From Lingula anatina (lineage: Eukaryota > Brachiopoda > Lingulata > Lingulida > Lingulidae): a stretch of 64,000 nucleotides of DNA. Each line of letters opens with the position of its first letter. The first letter of the stretch is position 1. This document shows positions 1 through 15,373 of this stretch, piece by piece. The translations under genes were made by a program, and so were the position numbers. The stretch lies in assembly GCF_001039355.2 (NCBI RefSeq), contig NW_019775516.1:263980-327979 (forward strand). The letters are read 5' to 3'. The notes beneath the pieces were generated by a model, which was not told where the DNA came from, did not search any database, and saw only the letters and a program-made list of their open reading frames with translations.

Positions 1-2321
1 ATTTTCCTATATTATCCATGATTTTTCTTTCTTTTTTTCTAATGTTTAAGCTGTCCTATTTTTATATTTTAATCTGAGATAGTAATATAACTTCTGGTGT
101 GTGTGTGTGTGGACATGTGCGTGTGTGTGCGTACGTGCGTGTGTGTTATAAATGTGATGGCTGAATATTGAACCTTATCTTTTTTAATTATCTGCATCTT
201 ATCACAAGTATTCAAAGAAAACAGCAGTAACTGATACACAGCATATGCCGGATTTCCTACAACACTAATCATTTTTGCTAAATCTCTTTCCGATTCCACC
301 TTCCGTTAAAAATTTTTATTTCTTAAAGTACGGATGACAATTAATATGTAAAACATTTTTGGCTAATTCTTGCCCCTGGCGTTTATAATCAACAAGGAAA
401 CTGATATGATAAGCTATTTCCTGGTGTAAGGTACTTGCTCAATAAATTTGAGTAACATGAATTCAGGGTTATTTCTTCAAAATTGTTTATGTAATTAGTG
501 AATTCAAAAGCTGGCTGGCTAGCTTTATGTCAGACAGTCCATTATTGTGGGAATCTAAAAATGATAATTATTGGAAAAAGTGAAGGAATAAGAAAACGGT
601 ATAGTGTTTGAAGATTCTAAGCCATTACCATATATTCAAGTAGTGTAAAGTGTACAAGGCAGGTGTCATACTAAGTTCCTTCAACACAAATTATATAAAA
701 TAGGTGTAACTCTTGCCAAATAGAATCAAGATAAGACATATCACATAAGCAATATAAATAGATAATTAAAAGCCTTGCCAACAGGGATGTATTGAAAATG
801 CACAGAATATCCAGGCTCTTAAGCAGGGATGGTTTGGTGGGGTTCCGGAAAATTTCTGCTCAGAATCTAAATGACAACTATGTTTAATGCCATTTCTCAA
901 AGTGGGTCAATTAAAACAATAAAAATGTCCAGTTTTTCAGAAAAAAAGCCCCTCCCCTCTATCCACCCTCTGGACACAAACCTGATATGAAAGGTAAAAT
1001 AAAAATATGCTTGTGACACTGTATCATACTTCCTTCTTAGACGCAGAGAGTACGCGATCCAGTGTAAAAAGGCCTTTAGACAGTAAACTTTATAGGTGTG
1101 ACTCTTGCTTAAATAGAAACTAGATAGGCTATAACATTGGAATGATGACGCATCTTAATTCAAGTGACAACACACAGATAGAAAACTAAGCATCTTAACT
1201 GCAGGATTTGACATTGTGCGACCATGGCAACTGCGGTGATAACGTACCAACGATAGACGAGTTTTACTTTCCCATCCCACAGCGGTAGATTCCAGGTATA
1301 TGGAGGGAATCATAAATAACAGCACCCAGCTGAATACAATATCATTCACTCCGCCAGCTATGAGCTGTGGTACATTACCAGGGCCTCTCACTAAATCAAA
1401 CCATTTCACAACACAGCCATAAGAGCAAACGGTTGAAGTATTTGCATCATTATTTTTTATAAAGACTTCTATTCTGAATCAGTGAAATAAAACCTTCTGC
1501 TTCACTGAAAGAAAATCATCTGTTTTGTACCAAATAAAAAAGAAGAATGTTTCAATATCATATTTCACCAACAAGAGGGCTTAGAAGACCTCAAGGTTGC
1601 TGACAGCCAGTGGATATTGCATCTCTAATAAAAATCATAACCAATTTCTCCATTAACGCAAAGGTCACTGACATTAGAGGCACTCTGAAGTTGAAATACA
1701 TGCACTCGCCTGCCTGTACACAGGCATAATGGAATCACATTAGCCAGAAAATTGGGTTTGATACTAAAAAGCACTTGGTATTTAGCTGTTAAATGTGCAA
1801 TAAAAGCAGGCTCAGTTGGACTGAAAAGTTAGATATGTATTTTGCAGTGAAAAATATATTATTTAAGCTACTGAGTAGAGCAAAAAAAAAAAAAAAAAAA
1901 TTGATAATGGAGCCAGCCAAGCTTGGGTCCCACTGTTCTTTGTTCTATAACATAAAGCTTAGCATGTGCAGAGAACAACCAATAAAGAAAAGACCAGGAA
2001 CGCTGCATATCAATCATAGTGCTGAAACTCAAGCTGGTACGGAGTGATGAAATTGATGTATTTCCTTTGTATAGAGGAGAAAAAAAATAAAACTCGTGGG
2101 ATGTGAACTAGGTCAACTAAATAAGTTATAATGTTACGTATTTCCCGTATAAGTGGGTTACAGGCTTTCTTGTGATGTTAAAAAACAGGAAGGCTTTCTC
2201 ATCACATAAATGTGTACATGTATTTCAGCACAAGTTACTGCCATTTCTGCTATAAGTCTTATCCCAATTCTTAAGCTGCAATGCTCACAATTTTGAAAAG
2301 AAACAGTGTACAGTATGCTCA

Positions 2322-2362
<41 letters not shown>

Positions 2363-4571
2363 TTTTTTAAAATAATAAAAAGGGTATCTCCCTTATGTAG
2401 CATATACATCAGCAATGTATTCAGTGATTCTTTCCCCATCCAGAGCAAGTAAAATATAGACACAATGCCTTTGAAGGTCTAATTTCTCTACCACCCCCTG
2501 CCCAATATCCCCACCCTTAGATATGGTACACAACTTAACAACTTTTCTGGTATCTGGAACCTAGACATTTTATTGTACACATACACTCCAGTACCTACTT
2601 TTGTACCTTCTCATCTAATTAGTATTATGAACCTTATGCAATTATTTCTTTTTTTTTTCAGTCCAAAGTCCACTAGTCCAAAGAACTTTTATTCCGAAAG
2701 CCCATTTTTTTGCTTAATTAGTTGTAAAATGAATACACGTACAAAATGCTAAAGATACCTGCTGCCATTCTCCAGATATTTTCAACATTGTGCATTTCCT
2801 CTCTGAGCGTTTATTGCAATTATTTAACAATTTCAAATACTTCACTACCCTAAACACTTCATTTTTTCAAATGTTATCTTTTCTGCTTTTCACAAAAATA
2901 TACGTATAATCATGGGTTTACTACTATTTATAAATTTTTTCAGGTACTGCCAGCAAAAGATAAAAACTTAGGAAATTGCACTTGTTACTTTTGTTCAAAA
3001 CTGTAGAGTGATTACCGTAACACTTTTGGTATTTGGTATCTTCAAAGGTTCAGGAAACAGGGCAGAAGTTTCAAGATGCTTCCACTTGTTACTTTTCTAA
3101 GAAGGTTACGAGGCCAGATTCTGGTTATCTCATCTGCGGGCCACACTTATCCAACACCTTCAAAGATTAGCACAAGAGGAAGAAACCAACAGAGCGCACC
3201 TCATAGTTGAACTCTGAAGACAGGTTACATCAACATTTTCATCCTAATCTCAGAAAATAATTACACTTTTGTTATTTTGTTTACCCTGTTTGCTGCTGAT
3301 CCTGAGGGGAAGTGTGTCTTATTAGAGTTTTTCCTGTTTCTGATTATTCTCTCTGGGTCTGTCAGGTGTTTCAATACAATTCTTAATTATGCCCAGCTAA
3401 CTCTACAGATTTCAACTGTAATATTGCAGTTTCAAAGCAAAGGGGTTGTGTTTGAAAACCTACTCAGTGTTCAAATGTGCACCAGAAACTTTGAGAAAAT
3501 AAGAAAGTGCAAGTTATTGTGGTGGACTTTTTGTTTCCCATTTGCATACATAGGCTTATAGAGAAACATGGTTAAAAAGATATTTATCAATTTATATACC
3601 TGGCTAAATGTAAAAAATTACACAGAAATGTCAGATTATTTCCTCTTTAAAACTACTTGAAGAGACAAATATGGCAATGGATGCATTTTCTTTCTACAAC
3701 CTTCTTGTTGCTGCTCCCTTCTTAAAGATCAACTCAAGTTAGGGAAATAAAAAATAATTCAAAAGACAATGGACTGCTTGATCATTAACATGTTAACATG
3801 TATGCATTACTAATTAGCATTTACTTGAGGACTTTATCTTATCAATACACCACTCAAAGATAATGCTGTGTCTGCTTCTATTGTTGTGCCTGTGACTTAT
3901 TAAAAACAGTGTTGCTATTGTTAAGACCACTTTACAAAGACAAATATAAATACAAGGCCAAATGACAACTTAAAGACATTAATACCTGAAAACAACATAA
4001 TATTTAAGCCAAAAGTAATGCGATAAAATATGAATATATTGTGCACCTGCTGATAAATAAATGATGACCCCCATGGTTATACCCATCAAGCACATAGAGG
4101 GCAACTTACAAAGAGTATTGTTAGGCGCTCCACTCAAGTATGGATAAAATTGGACCTAAATGATGAGTCACAATTCTGCATTCAGAGCGATGATAAAGAC
4201 CATCAACATCATAAGAACCTATATAATGGGGAGGGGCTTATTTTGATTTGATAAAAAACGACCAAGTTAAATAAATTCGTGAGGCAGGAATGCAATGCAT
4301 TGATAACGAATGAATGAAAATGATAAAAATAATAAACGAAGTCTGCTATATAATACTGAAAATAACCGTCGATTTTACATAACAATACACTTTTGCTTTC
4401 ACAAAATATACATGGTTAATGTTCTCAGACAAGAAAGTGGTGAAACTGCCGTAAGAAAGCTACATGACCTCGAGGTTATAACAGTAATACAGCGGTGTGT
4501 TGATAAAAGATAAGACACCCCAATCTTCAACTTCAAAGCGGAAGGGATAAATTCAACACGAAAGATCTTAC
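1..4571 (-). other. Probable first intron of the srGAP-like gene; non-coding
   Basis: The region follows the splice donor at the end of the srGAP-like exon on the minus strand, so it should be the start of a long first intron running off the left edge. It contains a TG-rich microsatellite (about 96-146), a poly-A run (about 1881-1899) and a TAA trinucleotide tract (about 2322-2361). I found no further srGAP exon. An 84-codon minus-strand frame at 1155-1409 has no family I recognise and no splice context I could support. Confidence 0.6.
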
Positions 4572-4638
4572 CTTTAACGTGCGTCTCCACGCCAAACATC
4601 ATTTCCTTCTCTTTCTTCAGTCTCTTATCCATTGCCAT
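4572..4638 (-). CDS. First coding exon of a srGAP-family Rho GTPase-activating protein (partial gene)
   Basis: The exon encodes about 22 residues (MAMDKRLKKEKEMMFGVETH, then VK) and ends in phase 1 at a good donor (GTAAGATC). From memory, vertebrate srGAPs begin with a very similar stretch: KFKKDKEIIAEYDTQVK aligns with RLKKEKEMMFGVETHVK, with 7 identities in 17 and most of the rest conservative. This is the start of the F-BAR domain, which shapes membranes in neuronal migration downstream of Slit-Robo. The gene is divergent from FAM72, 435 bp away, the same head-to-head arrangement as human SRGAP2 and FAM72A, and this strengthens the call. Two upstream in-frame ATGs (4656, 4638) and one internal one (4632) are possible starts; 4638 is my choice. 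The rest of the gene lies outside the window. Confidence 0.7.
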
Positions 4639-5073
4639 GATTGGAATCCAGACCACCGTCTATCAATGTTTTCTACGAAGACTTCATTTCTTTTGGATAG
4701 AAGATCGTGATTTCCAAGTCAGGAAGCCAGAGAGTGGAAGTCTTTTGATTTGGGAGGAAGATCATTGACATCACCTGGCCACAATGCATCATGGGTGTGA
4801 CGTCAGATTTAAAGGTCCATTTTGTTTTAAATCTTTCCATAACTACAACCAATCATATCAGCCGTTACAACAGCTCATCCAATCAGAACTCTCGTAGGAT
4901 TTGAATGCTGAAACGAAAATACACTAAACACGGAAGCAGACGTTCTAGAAACACAGAAGAAGAGAATTATTTTGTGAAATTTGCTCTTTTTGGTGGATGA
5001 GGATTGCCTGAATAGGAGAGTGGTGTAGTTTTATTACCCATACACCGTTTTAGCGTTTCACAAGGAGGAAAAA
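4639..5073. promoter_or_regulatory. Bidirectional promoter region between srGAP-like gene and FAM72
   Basis: This 435-bp interval separates two divergent coding starts. It has a perfect palindromic CRE (TGACGTCA, 4798-4805), two CCAAT boxes in the same orientation 30 bp apart (4849-4853 and 4879-4883), and a CHR-like TTTGAA (4900-4905). Paired NF-Y sites about 30 bp apart followed by a CHR is the layout known from G2/M cell-cycle promoters bound by DREAM/MuvB. FAM72 is a proliferation-linked gene in vertebrates, so this fits. Function is inferred from motifs only; transcription start sites are not visible. Confidence 0.6.
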
Positions 5074-6856
<1,783 letters not shown>

Positions 6857-9119
6857 GACAGGAAGTCCAGGAAAATGCTACAGTTGAGATGTGGTGATTG
6901 CTCTATGTGCCAGTGCCTGCTGTGAGATGTGTTCAACTGCAGACTCCAATATTACAATATTCCAAGGAGAAATTCAGTGAGGTCTTTGGGATAACAGACC
7001 CCTCCCCCCTGCCTCTTCCACCTCCTCTCTGATTGCTGAAGCTGAATATGTTTTTTCTTTTGCAATGTGATCAAATGCATGGAAGCTTTGTTTGGATGTG
7101 ATCATAAGTTGTGAGAGTGTGAGAGAAACATAAATGTAGATCTATATATAATAAAGTAAGCCTTGTGAATTGAATGTCCATCTTGTGTGATATGATGCCA
7201 CATGTATCTGTATTCATAGAGAGACAGTCAGACAGCAAGGCTGTTATAGTCATTAAGATTTGTGTTGACTCTCCCAGTGCCTTGAAAAGAGAGGGTGTGA
7301 ACAAGATTGTTAAAATTGCTGATGTCCTGACTTTGTTGGTTGGCATTATGTAAAGTATGTGTTACAGTTTTGCTAGTGTTATGCAATATGTTTGTCTTTA
7401 AAATAAGATGCAATGCTGCCACAGCTTGGTTTGTGTTTTCCTGTATTTTACAATGTATACAAAGCAAGGCGCAGTGGTTGTAGAAATAGAAGTTGATATT
7501 TATGTCACAAAGGTGCTGTTGAAGCAGTTGTCAAATTAGCTTTCATCCAGACTCACCTGTCAAATTAATCAGAATGGAAAATAGGTCTCATGTTGTTTTT
7601 AGAACAGTCCTGTCTTCTTGAACTAAGAGCTGCTGTAACAACAGGAAAATCAGAGGAAGTGGTGGAAAGATTTTCAATCTGTGCATTTATTCTGAAGTGG
7701 CTACTTGATAACCTCTGTATTTATGTGATGACTCTTTGTTTTGAGTACACCACAAGCTTCTTGTTGATGAGGTGTGTGAGACCACCTCATTACTTTAATG
7801 CTCTTTGTTTCTTTTGTTAAGGATACATCTTTATTTGTCATGAACTAAGGAGTTTGGGGCAAATGAAGAGCACAGAAAATGACTGTGCATTTTGCCTTTT
7901 GGCTGTCACACAATTTATTTTTATATATTTAAAAAATATAAATAAAATAACAAAGTGTATGAAGTAATTTTAATAGAATGTTTTCTGCAGTTGTAAAGAG
8001 AAAAATGTATTTACAATATTGTTGAAATATACTTTTCCTTGAGACAGATGTGTTGTGTTTATGTTGTCCACAGGTCTGATCATTTAAGTCTGGGGTACTT
8101 ATCACTTTTATCACATATAAATTTTATCACCTATTGTTTTATCACATATCACTTTCATTTTCAAGATTTTTGGTCAGTCATTGATAGCAACGTATGTTGG
8201 TTCCCATGTAACCCAATTTGCCAAGACAACTGTAACTATAGTGTTGTTGAATGGGATTTATACCCAGACATGATTTTGGGGTTGTGAGAAACAAATTTTT
8301 AAAAATGGCTCTGTGCCCTACCACCAGGATTTTGGGGGCTACTTTAGATCGGAAAATTACCAAAAATTATTGATTCTCATAAAATTTCAGTGCTTGGTAA
8401 GTGGATAGTTTACTCTACTACATGTACATTGTCAAAATTTAAGATGATTAAGAAAAAGCCAAATGCCAAAATTTCCTGCAATCATTTGAATATTAACCAA
8501 ACAGTCGTAGAGCATGTTGATAGATTTTCCAGATGTTATGAAATTGCTAACAGGTACAATGTTTTCATTATTTTACAATAAAAAGTCTTCCAAGTGTATT
8601 TTAAGTCCAGGGCCAGTTTACGCTAATTGTTTCCACATCTCTACTAAGAAGCTATGCATTAACCCGACAAGATAATATAGATACAATATTTTATTGACAA
8701 AAAACATCACACACAGATGTGTTGGCTTCAAACAAATTAATAATTTACAGAATTAACATTTCCCCATTACTTATCTTACAATGGATAATATATATCACCT
8801 CCATGTTGCTACTGTGTCATTTCTCCAGATATACTGCTGACCTTCATACACTTCTACTAAGTTTTATTTGTACTAAGCGTCTTCTCTACTCTTTTCTAAT
8901 CAACTGGGCCCCCCAATGAATCCACTGTGAACAAAAATAAATAATAAATAAATAAATAAAATAAAAAACTGACAGCTATAAACTGTCATACTGATTACAC
9001 CAATCAACAATTTCCGTATTCACCGAATTCTTAAAAGAAACAAGGCAGCAAAGCTGTCAAATGTACAGACAAAGAACAGAAAATAAAGATGCAAATAAGT
9101 GAAAAATTAAATTTTCACA
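6857..9119 (+). other. FAM72 3' UTR and downstream sequence
   Basis: No gene is supported here. Possible poly(A) signals AATAAA lie at 7150-7155 and 8578-8583, so the 3' UTR may be about 0.3 or 1.7 kb. The short open frames here recur in the second copy and look accidental. The last 75 bases before the N (about 9045-9119) are not found in the second copy and contain a short repeat also seen in DSTYK intron 6/7. Confidence 0.6.
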
Positions 9120-9120
9120 N
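9120..9120. other. Single-N contig join
   Basis: One N separates the end of the first FAM72 copy from a second copy that restarts inside FAM72 intron 2 (9121 corresponds to about 5643). Confidence 0.95.
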
Positions 9121-9353
9121 GTCAGATACAATATTTTGGCAATTAAATTAACTCATCAATTTTATCTCTCTCTTATTATATATTTTTATAGCCCATTCAA
9201 ATACAGCTAGTACTGAGCCCATTTCAGAGGTTAAATTTGTTGTAATCCCACTGTTCAAAGAGTTTAAATTTCCTTGTTAAAATATCACAGTAATAACAAT
9301 AAAGAGAAGAAGAAATAAATAATAATGATAAGTTTTAGTTGACAAATACTTGA

Positions 9354-10572
<1,219 letters not shown>

Positions 10573-12762
10573 GACAGGAAGTCCAGGAAAATGCTACAGT
10601 TGAGATGTGGTGATTGCTCTATGTGCCAGTGCCTGCTGTGAGATGTGTTCAACTGGAGGCTCCAATTACAATATTCCAAGGAGAAATTCAGTGAGGTCTT
10701 TGGGATAACAGACTCCCCCCCCCCTGCCTCTTCCACCTCCCCTCTGATTGCTGATGCTGAATATGTTTTTTTCTTTTGCAATGTGATCAAATGCATGGAA
10801 GCTTTGTTTGGATGTGATCATAGGTTGTGAGAGTGTGAGAGAAACATAAATGTAGATATATAATAAAGTAAGCCTTGTGAATTGAATGTCCATCTTGTGT
10901 GATATTATGCCACATGTATCTGTATTCATAAAGACACAGTCAGACAGCAAGGCTGTTATAGTCATTAAAATTTGTGTTGACTCTCCCAGTGCCTTGAAAA
11001 GAGAGGGTGTGAACAAGATTGTTAAAATTGCTGATGTCCTGACTTTGTTGGTTGGCATTATGTAAAGTATGTGTTACAGTTTTGCTAGTGTTATGCAATA
11101 TGTTTGTCTTTAAAATAAGATGCAATGCTGCCACAGCTTGGTTCGTGTTTTCCTGTATTTTACAATGCATACAAAGCAAGGTGCAGTGGTTGTAGAAATA
11201 GAAGTTGATATTTATGTCACAAAGGTGCTGTTGAAGCAGTTGTCAAATTAGCTTTCATCCAGACTCTCCTGTCAAATTAATCAGAATGGAAAATAGGTCT
11301 CATGTTGTTTTTAGAACAGTCCTGTCTTCTTGAACTAAGAGCTGCTGTAACAACAGGAAAATCAGAGGAAGTGGTGGAAAGATTTTCAATCTGTGCATTT
11401 ATTCTGAAGTGGCTACTTGATAACCTCTGTATTTATGTGATGACTCTTTGGTTTGAGTACACCACAAGCTTTTTGTTGATGAGGTGTATGAGACCAGCAC
11501 TGTAACCTCATTACTTTAATGCTCTTTGTTTCTTTTGTTAAGGATACATCTTTATTTGTCATGAACTAAGGAGTTTGGGGCAAATGAAGAGCACAGAAAA
11601 TGACTGTGCATTTTGCCTTTTGGCTGTCATACAATTTATTTTTATATATTTAAAAAATATAAATAAAATAACAAAGTGTATGAAGTAATTTTAATAGAAT
11701 GTTTTCTGCAGTTGTAAAGAGAAAAATGTATTTACAATATTGTTGAAATATACTTTTCCTTGAGACAGGTGTGTTGTGTTTATGTTGTCCACAGGTCTGA
11801 TTATTTAAGTCTGGGGTACTTATCACTTTTATCACATATAAATTTTATCACCTATTGTTTTATCACATATCACTTTCATTTTCAAGATTTTTGGTCAGTC
11901 ATTGATAGCAACGTATGTGGGTTCCTATGTAATCCAATTTGCCAAGACAACTGTAACTATAGTGTTGTTGAATGGGATTTATACCCAGACATGATTTTGG
12001 GGTTGTGAGAAACAAATTTTTAAAAATGGCTCTGTGCCCTACCACCAGGATTTTGGGGGCTACTTTAGATCGGAAAATTACCAAAAATTTTTGATTCTCA
12101 TAAAATTTCAGTGCTTGGTAAGTGGATAGTTTACTCTACTACATTGTCAAATTTTAAGATGATTAAGAAAAAGTCAAATGCCAAAATTTCCTGCAATCAT
12201 TTGAATATTAATCAAACAGTTCAGCCATAGAGCATGTGGATAGATTTTCCAGGTGTTATGTAGTCGCTAACAGGTACAATGTTTTCATTATTTTACAATA
12301 AAAAGTCTTCCAAGTGTATTTTAAGTCCAGGGCCAGTTTACACTAATTGTTTCCACATCTCTACTAAGAAGCTATGCATTAACCCGACAAGATAATATAG
12401 ATACAATATTTTATTGACAAAAAACATCACACACAGATGTGTTGGCTTCAAACAAATTAATAATTTACAGAATTAACATTTCCCCATTACTTATCTTACA
12501 ATGGATAACATATATCACCTCCATATTGTTACTGTGTCATTTCTCCAGATATACTGCTGACTTTCATACACTTCTACTAAGTTTTATTTGTACTAAGCCT
12601 CTTCTCTACTCTTTTCTAATCAACTGGGCCCCCAATGAATCCACTGTGAACAAAATAATAATAAATAAATAAATAAATAAATAAATAAAAAAAACTGACA
12701 GCTATAAACCGTCATACTGATTACACCAATCAACAATTTCCGTATTCACCGAATTCTTAAAG

Positions 12763-15164
12763 AAAAAAAGGGCTTTTTTATGCCCATATTTGATCCAAGT
12801 GCTATGCTTGAGAAACAGCAAAATAAATTTTGATGTATAGTAGACCTTTTTTAACTAAAAAGAGCATTTCTCCCAACTCCTTCCAAAAAAAAAAAAAAAA
12901 AAAAATGTGTCTATATGATGGGCCTTGCACATGTTTTCATCTGGTATCCTGTAAGATGCACATATATCTCATAATCACATTATTTGGACATAGGCACTTA
13001 GGAGCCTTGCATACATATAACATATTCTTTACATATATGTATTATATTTTATAGAACAATAAACAGTCAAACATTTGCCATATATTGAGATAGCAATGCA
13101 AGCACATGGAGCTTTTCAAGAAAAAAAAAAAAAAATTTAAAGAGTTGTCAACTTTACCTATTTGTGAGTATTCTACGCATGTTTTAACCATGAAAATGTT
13201 CTCTATCTCTCAGTATACAAAGAAAGTCCCATTTCTACTCATTTAAACAGCCGGCTCATCTGACTAGTGATACAGTCACAATTATGATACTGCATTTATT
13301 TGGAATGTGACTCAATAAATGAATTATATACATTTTAGTGTTCTGTTTCTTATCTGTTTCATCTCATACTTCACAATAAATTTTGAATTAAAACAATTAA
13401 CATTTCCTGAAAAAAAAAAAAAAAAAAAAAAACTTAAAGAGTTTCTAATTTTTCAGATATATATTTTGGAAATCTACATATTTTTCATGATCAAATGTTG
13501 GCAACCCTGTAAGTACGTGGAATACCAGTACACAAGTCAGTGAATTAGAAACACTGATATATTCTCATAATTTTTACAGGATGCTTGACAGTATTACCTC
13601 GATTTTCAACTTAAATTTTCAAGTCACCATCTTGTTACATACTGTTGGTTATTCAGCCTTCACTTGTTGGGCTAAAACAAATGAAAACCTAATACTTTGC
13701 TTGTTAAACTGGTACAGTAATTACCTAAAATATTCAAACATCACACTTTTGTTTTTCAAAAGATTCATCACTTCTAAACCCTTACAAATTTGTCCCTCTA
13801 GACAACCACCTATCTTTTCAAAAACATAAAATCACAGTTTTTAAGTATTACTAATTAAGTATTTTAGGGGTAAATGACTAATTCATGGTGTTTGAATTCA
13901 AAGAGTAATTACCGTACCAAGACAGACTGGCCTAACATGTCAAATTCAATGTACAAAATGTGCAGGTATTTTTTACATGTATCTCTTCACCATCAGCTTT
14001 ACACTGTTTTTATACATCATCTTATTTGTACATAATATCAGAAATCTAGAGAGTCACTTTTTAAATGACCAATGGCCATTGGCCCCTTACTGACCACACC
14101 CTCATTATCTCTCCTGTCCAACAAGATTTTTGGCAGAACTTAAAATTATTTTGCTGTTAAATAAAACCCAGACAGTGATTATTTGAAATCTCTACAGTGC
14201 TGCCACCTGCAATGTTAATAGCTACTGACTCCACACCAAATGTCAGTAAAATTGAATCTGAGCTGAATTTTGGTAAAACTGTTCAGCTGCAGGTCATGGT
14301 TTCTGCTCTGAGGCAGTAGATTCTGAACCCTCACGTCCTGAAGCACCTTAGGCTGGGTCCAGGAGGCTATTAGAGTTATTGGAACAGACTGGGTATGGTA
14401 GTTTGAACTGGATATAACCACTATAAGAGCCAGGACCGCATCTGATTCCTTGAGAGTAACAGAACCAACACAGACTGTATCAAAGACAGACATGATTTTG
14501 GGTTGGAAGAAAAAAGTAGAAAGAAATGGCTCTTTGATCTTCCCATTTGAGGGCCCTGGGGCCCCTTTCAAATATTCGATTTGAATTGGAAGAAAATCAT
14601 GTTTGCAAAGAGCACCTAATCAGATGATATCTTTGCACAACTACCAGTAATTGCCTTCTTTTTGTGCTATAAATCAGAATGAGAAATCCAACGTGTACTT
14701 ATATACAGCTTTTAGTGTTGTGCTATTAATTTAGACAAATGGAATGGTTCTGGTAACGAGCCAGGATTGCCAAGGGCCAGCCTGGCATTTAAACAGTGTG
14801 ATCCACCAGAATTTGTGTAAACAGTCCACCAGGTCAGTACTATCCAGGGTCAGGTCCATACAGCAATTGTTCAATATTGATCGTGATTTCAGTCACTCCA
14901 GCTCCACGTTTTTTAAACAGTTAACACCACAGCAGTTTTTGAGAAGCAAAGCCTTGAACCTTACACGCATACATGCTTGTGTGTAGCTTTTCTTCTCGTA
15001 AGCCAGATCTACGTGGCATCCACGTGCGCTTCACGCACATGCATATGGCAAACACCTGACTGATAGCCCGTGCATTCGTTATAATAGTTTGTATTTGAAA
15101 CAGACATCACACAGACACCGTAAGAAGAGGGTGAGTAGATAACGCAGGCCTTGTGTGTTAACTC
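12763..15164 (-). other. Intergenic / DSTYK 3' UTR region
   Basis: The region between the converging FAM72 and DSTYK genes. It has poly-A runs near 12884-12904, 13112-13134 and 13411-13432. A 118-codon minus-strand frame at 14215-14571 lies where the DSTYK 3' UTR should be and shows no family resemblance. The position of the DSTYK poly(A) site is not clear. Confidence 0.5.
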
Positions 15165-15373
15165 CTATAGATTGGTGCTCAACAGTTTATGCAAAGCTTT
15201 ACTGTTTGGTGCCATGTGGGCCGCGGGGGAGATCTTAAACCGTTCCAAGATGGCCTTCAGCTGCGGCTCAACATCTCCCAACAGAGGGCGCTTGTTCTGG
15301 TCACCTGCCCAACACGCTTGCATCAGTTCCCAGCATTCCTCATCAAAATGGGGGAGCTTTTCTGGGCGCATGC
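15165..15373 (-). CDS. DSTYK: DSTYK exon 13 (terminal)
   Basis: The acceptor on the minus strand is ATTTCAG. It encodes [20 protein letters not shown] through the kinase C-lobe (KRPLL motif) to the stop at 15165-15167. It joins the phase-1 end of exon 12. Confidence 0.93.

Noticed and set aside
1155-1409. 84-codon minus-strand frame with hydrophobic stretch
   Set aside because: No recognised family, no supporting splice sites; sits in the presumed srGAP intron. Might be an old repeat fragment, but I cannot support it.
14215-14571. 118-codon minus-strand frame
   Set aside because: Falls in the expected DSTYK 3' UTR, shows no domain or signal, and is short enough to be chance.
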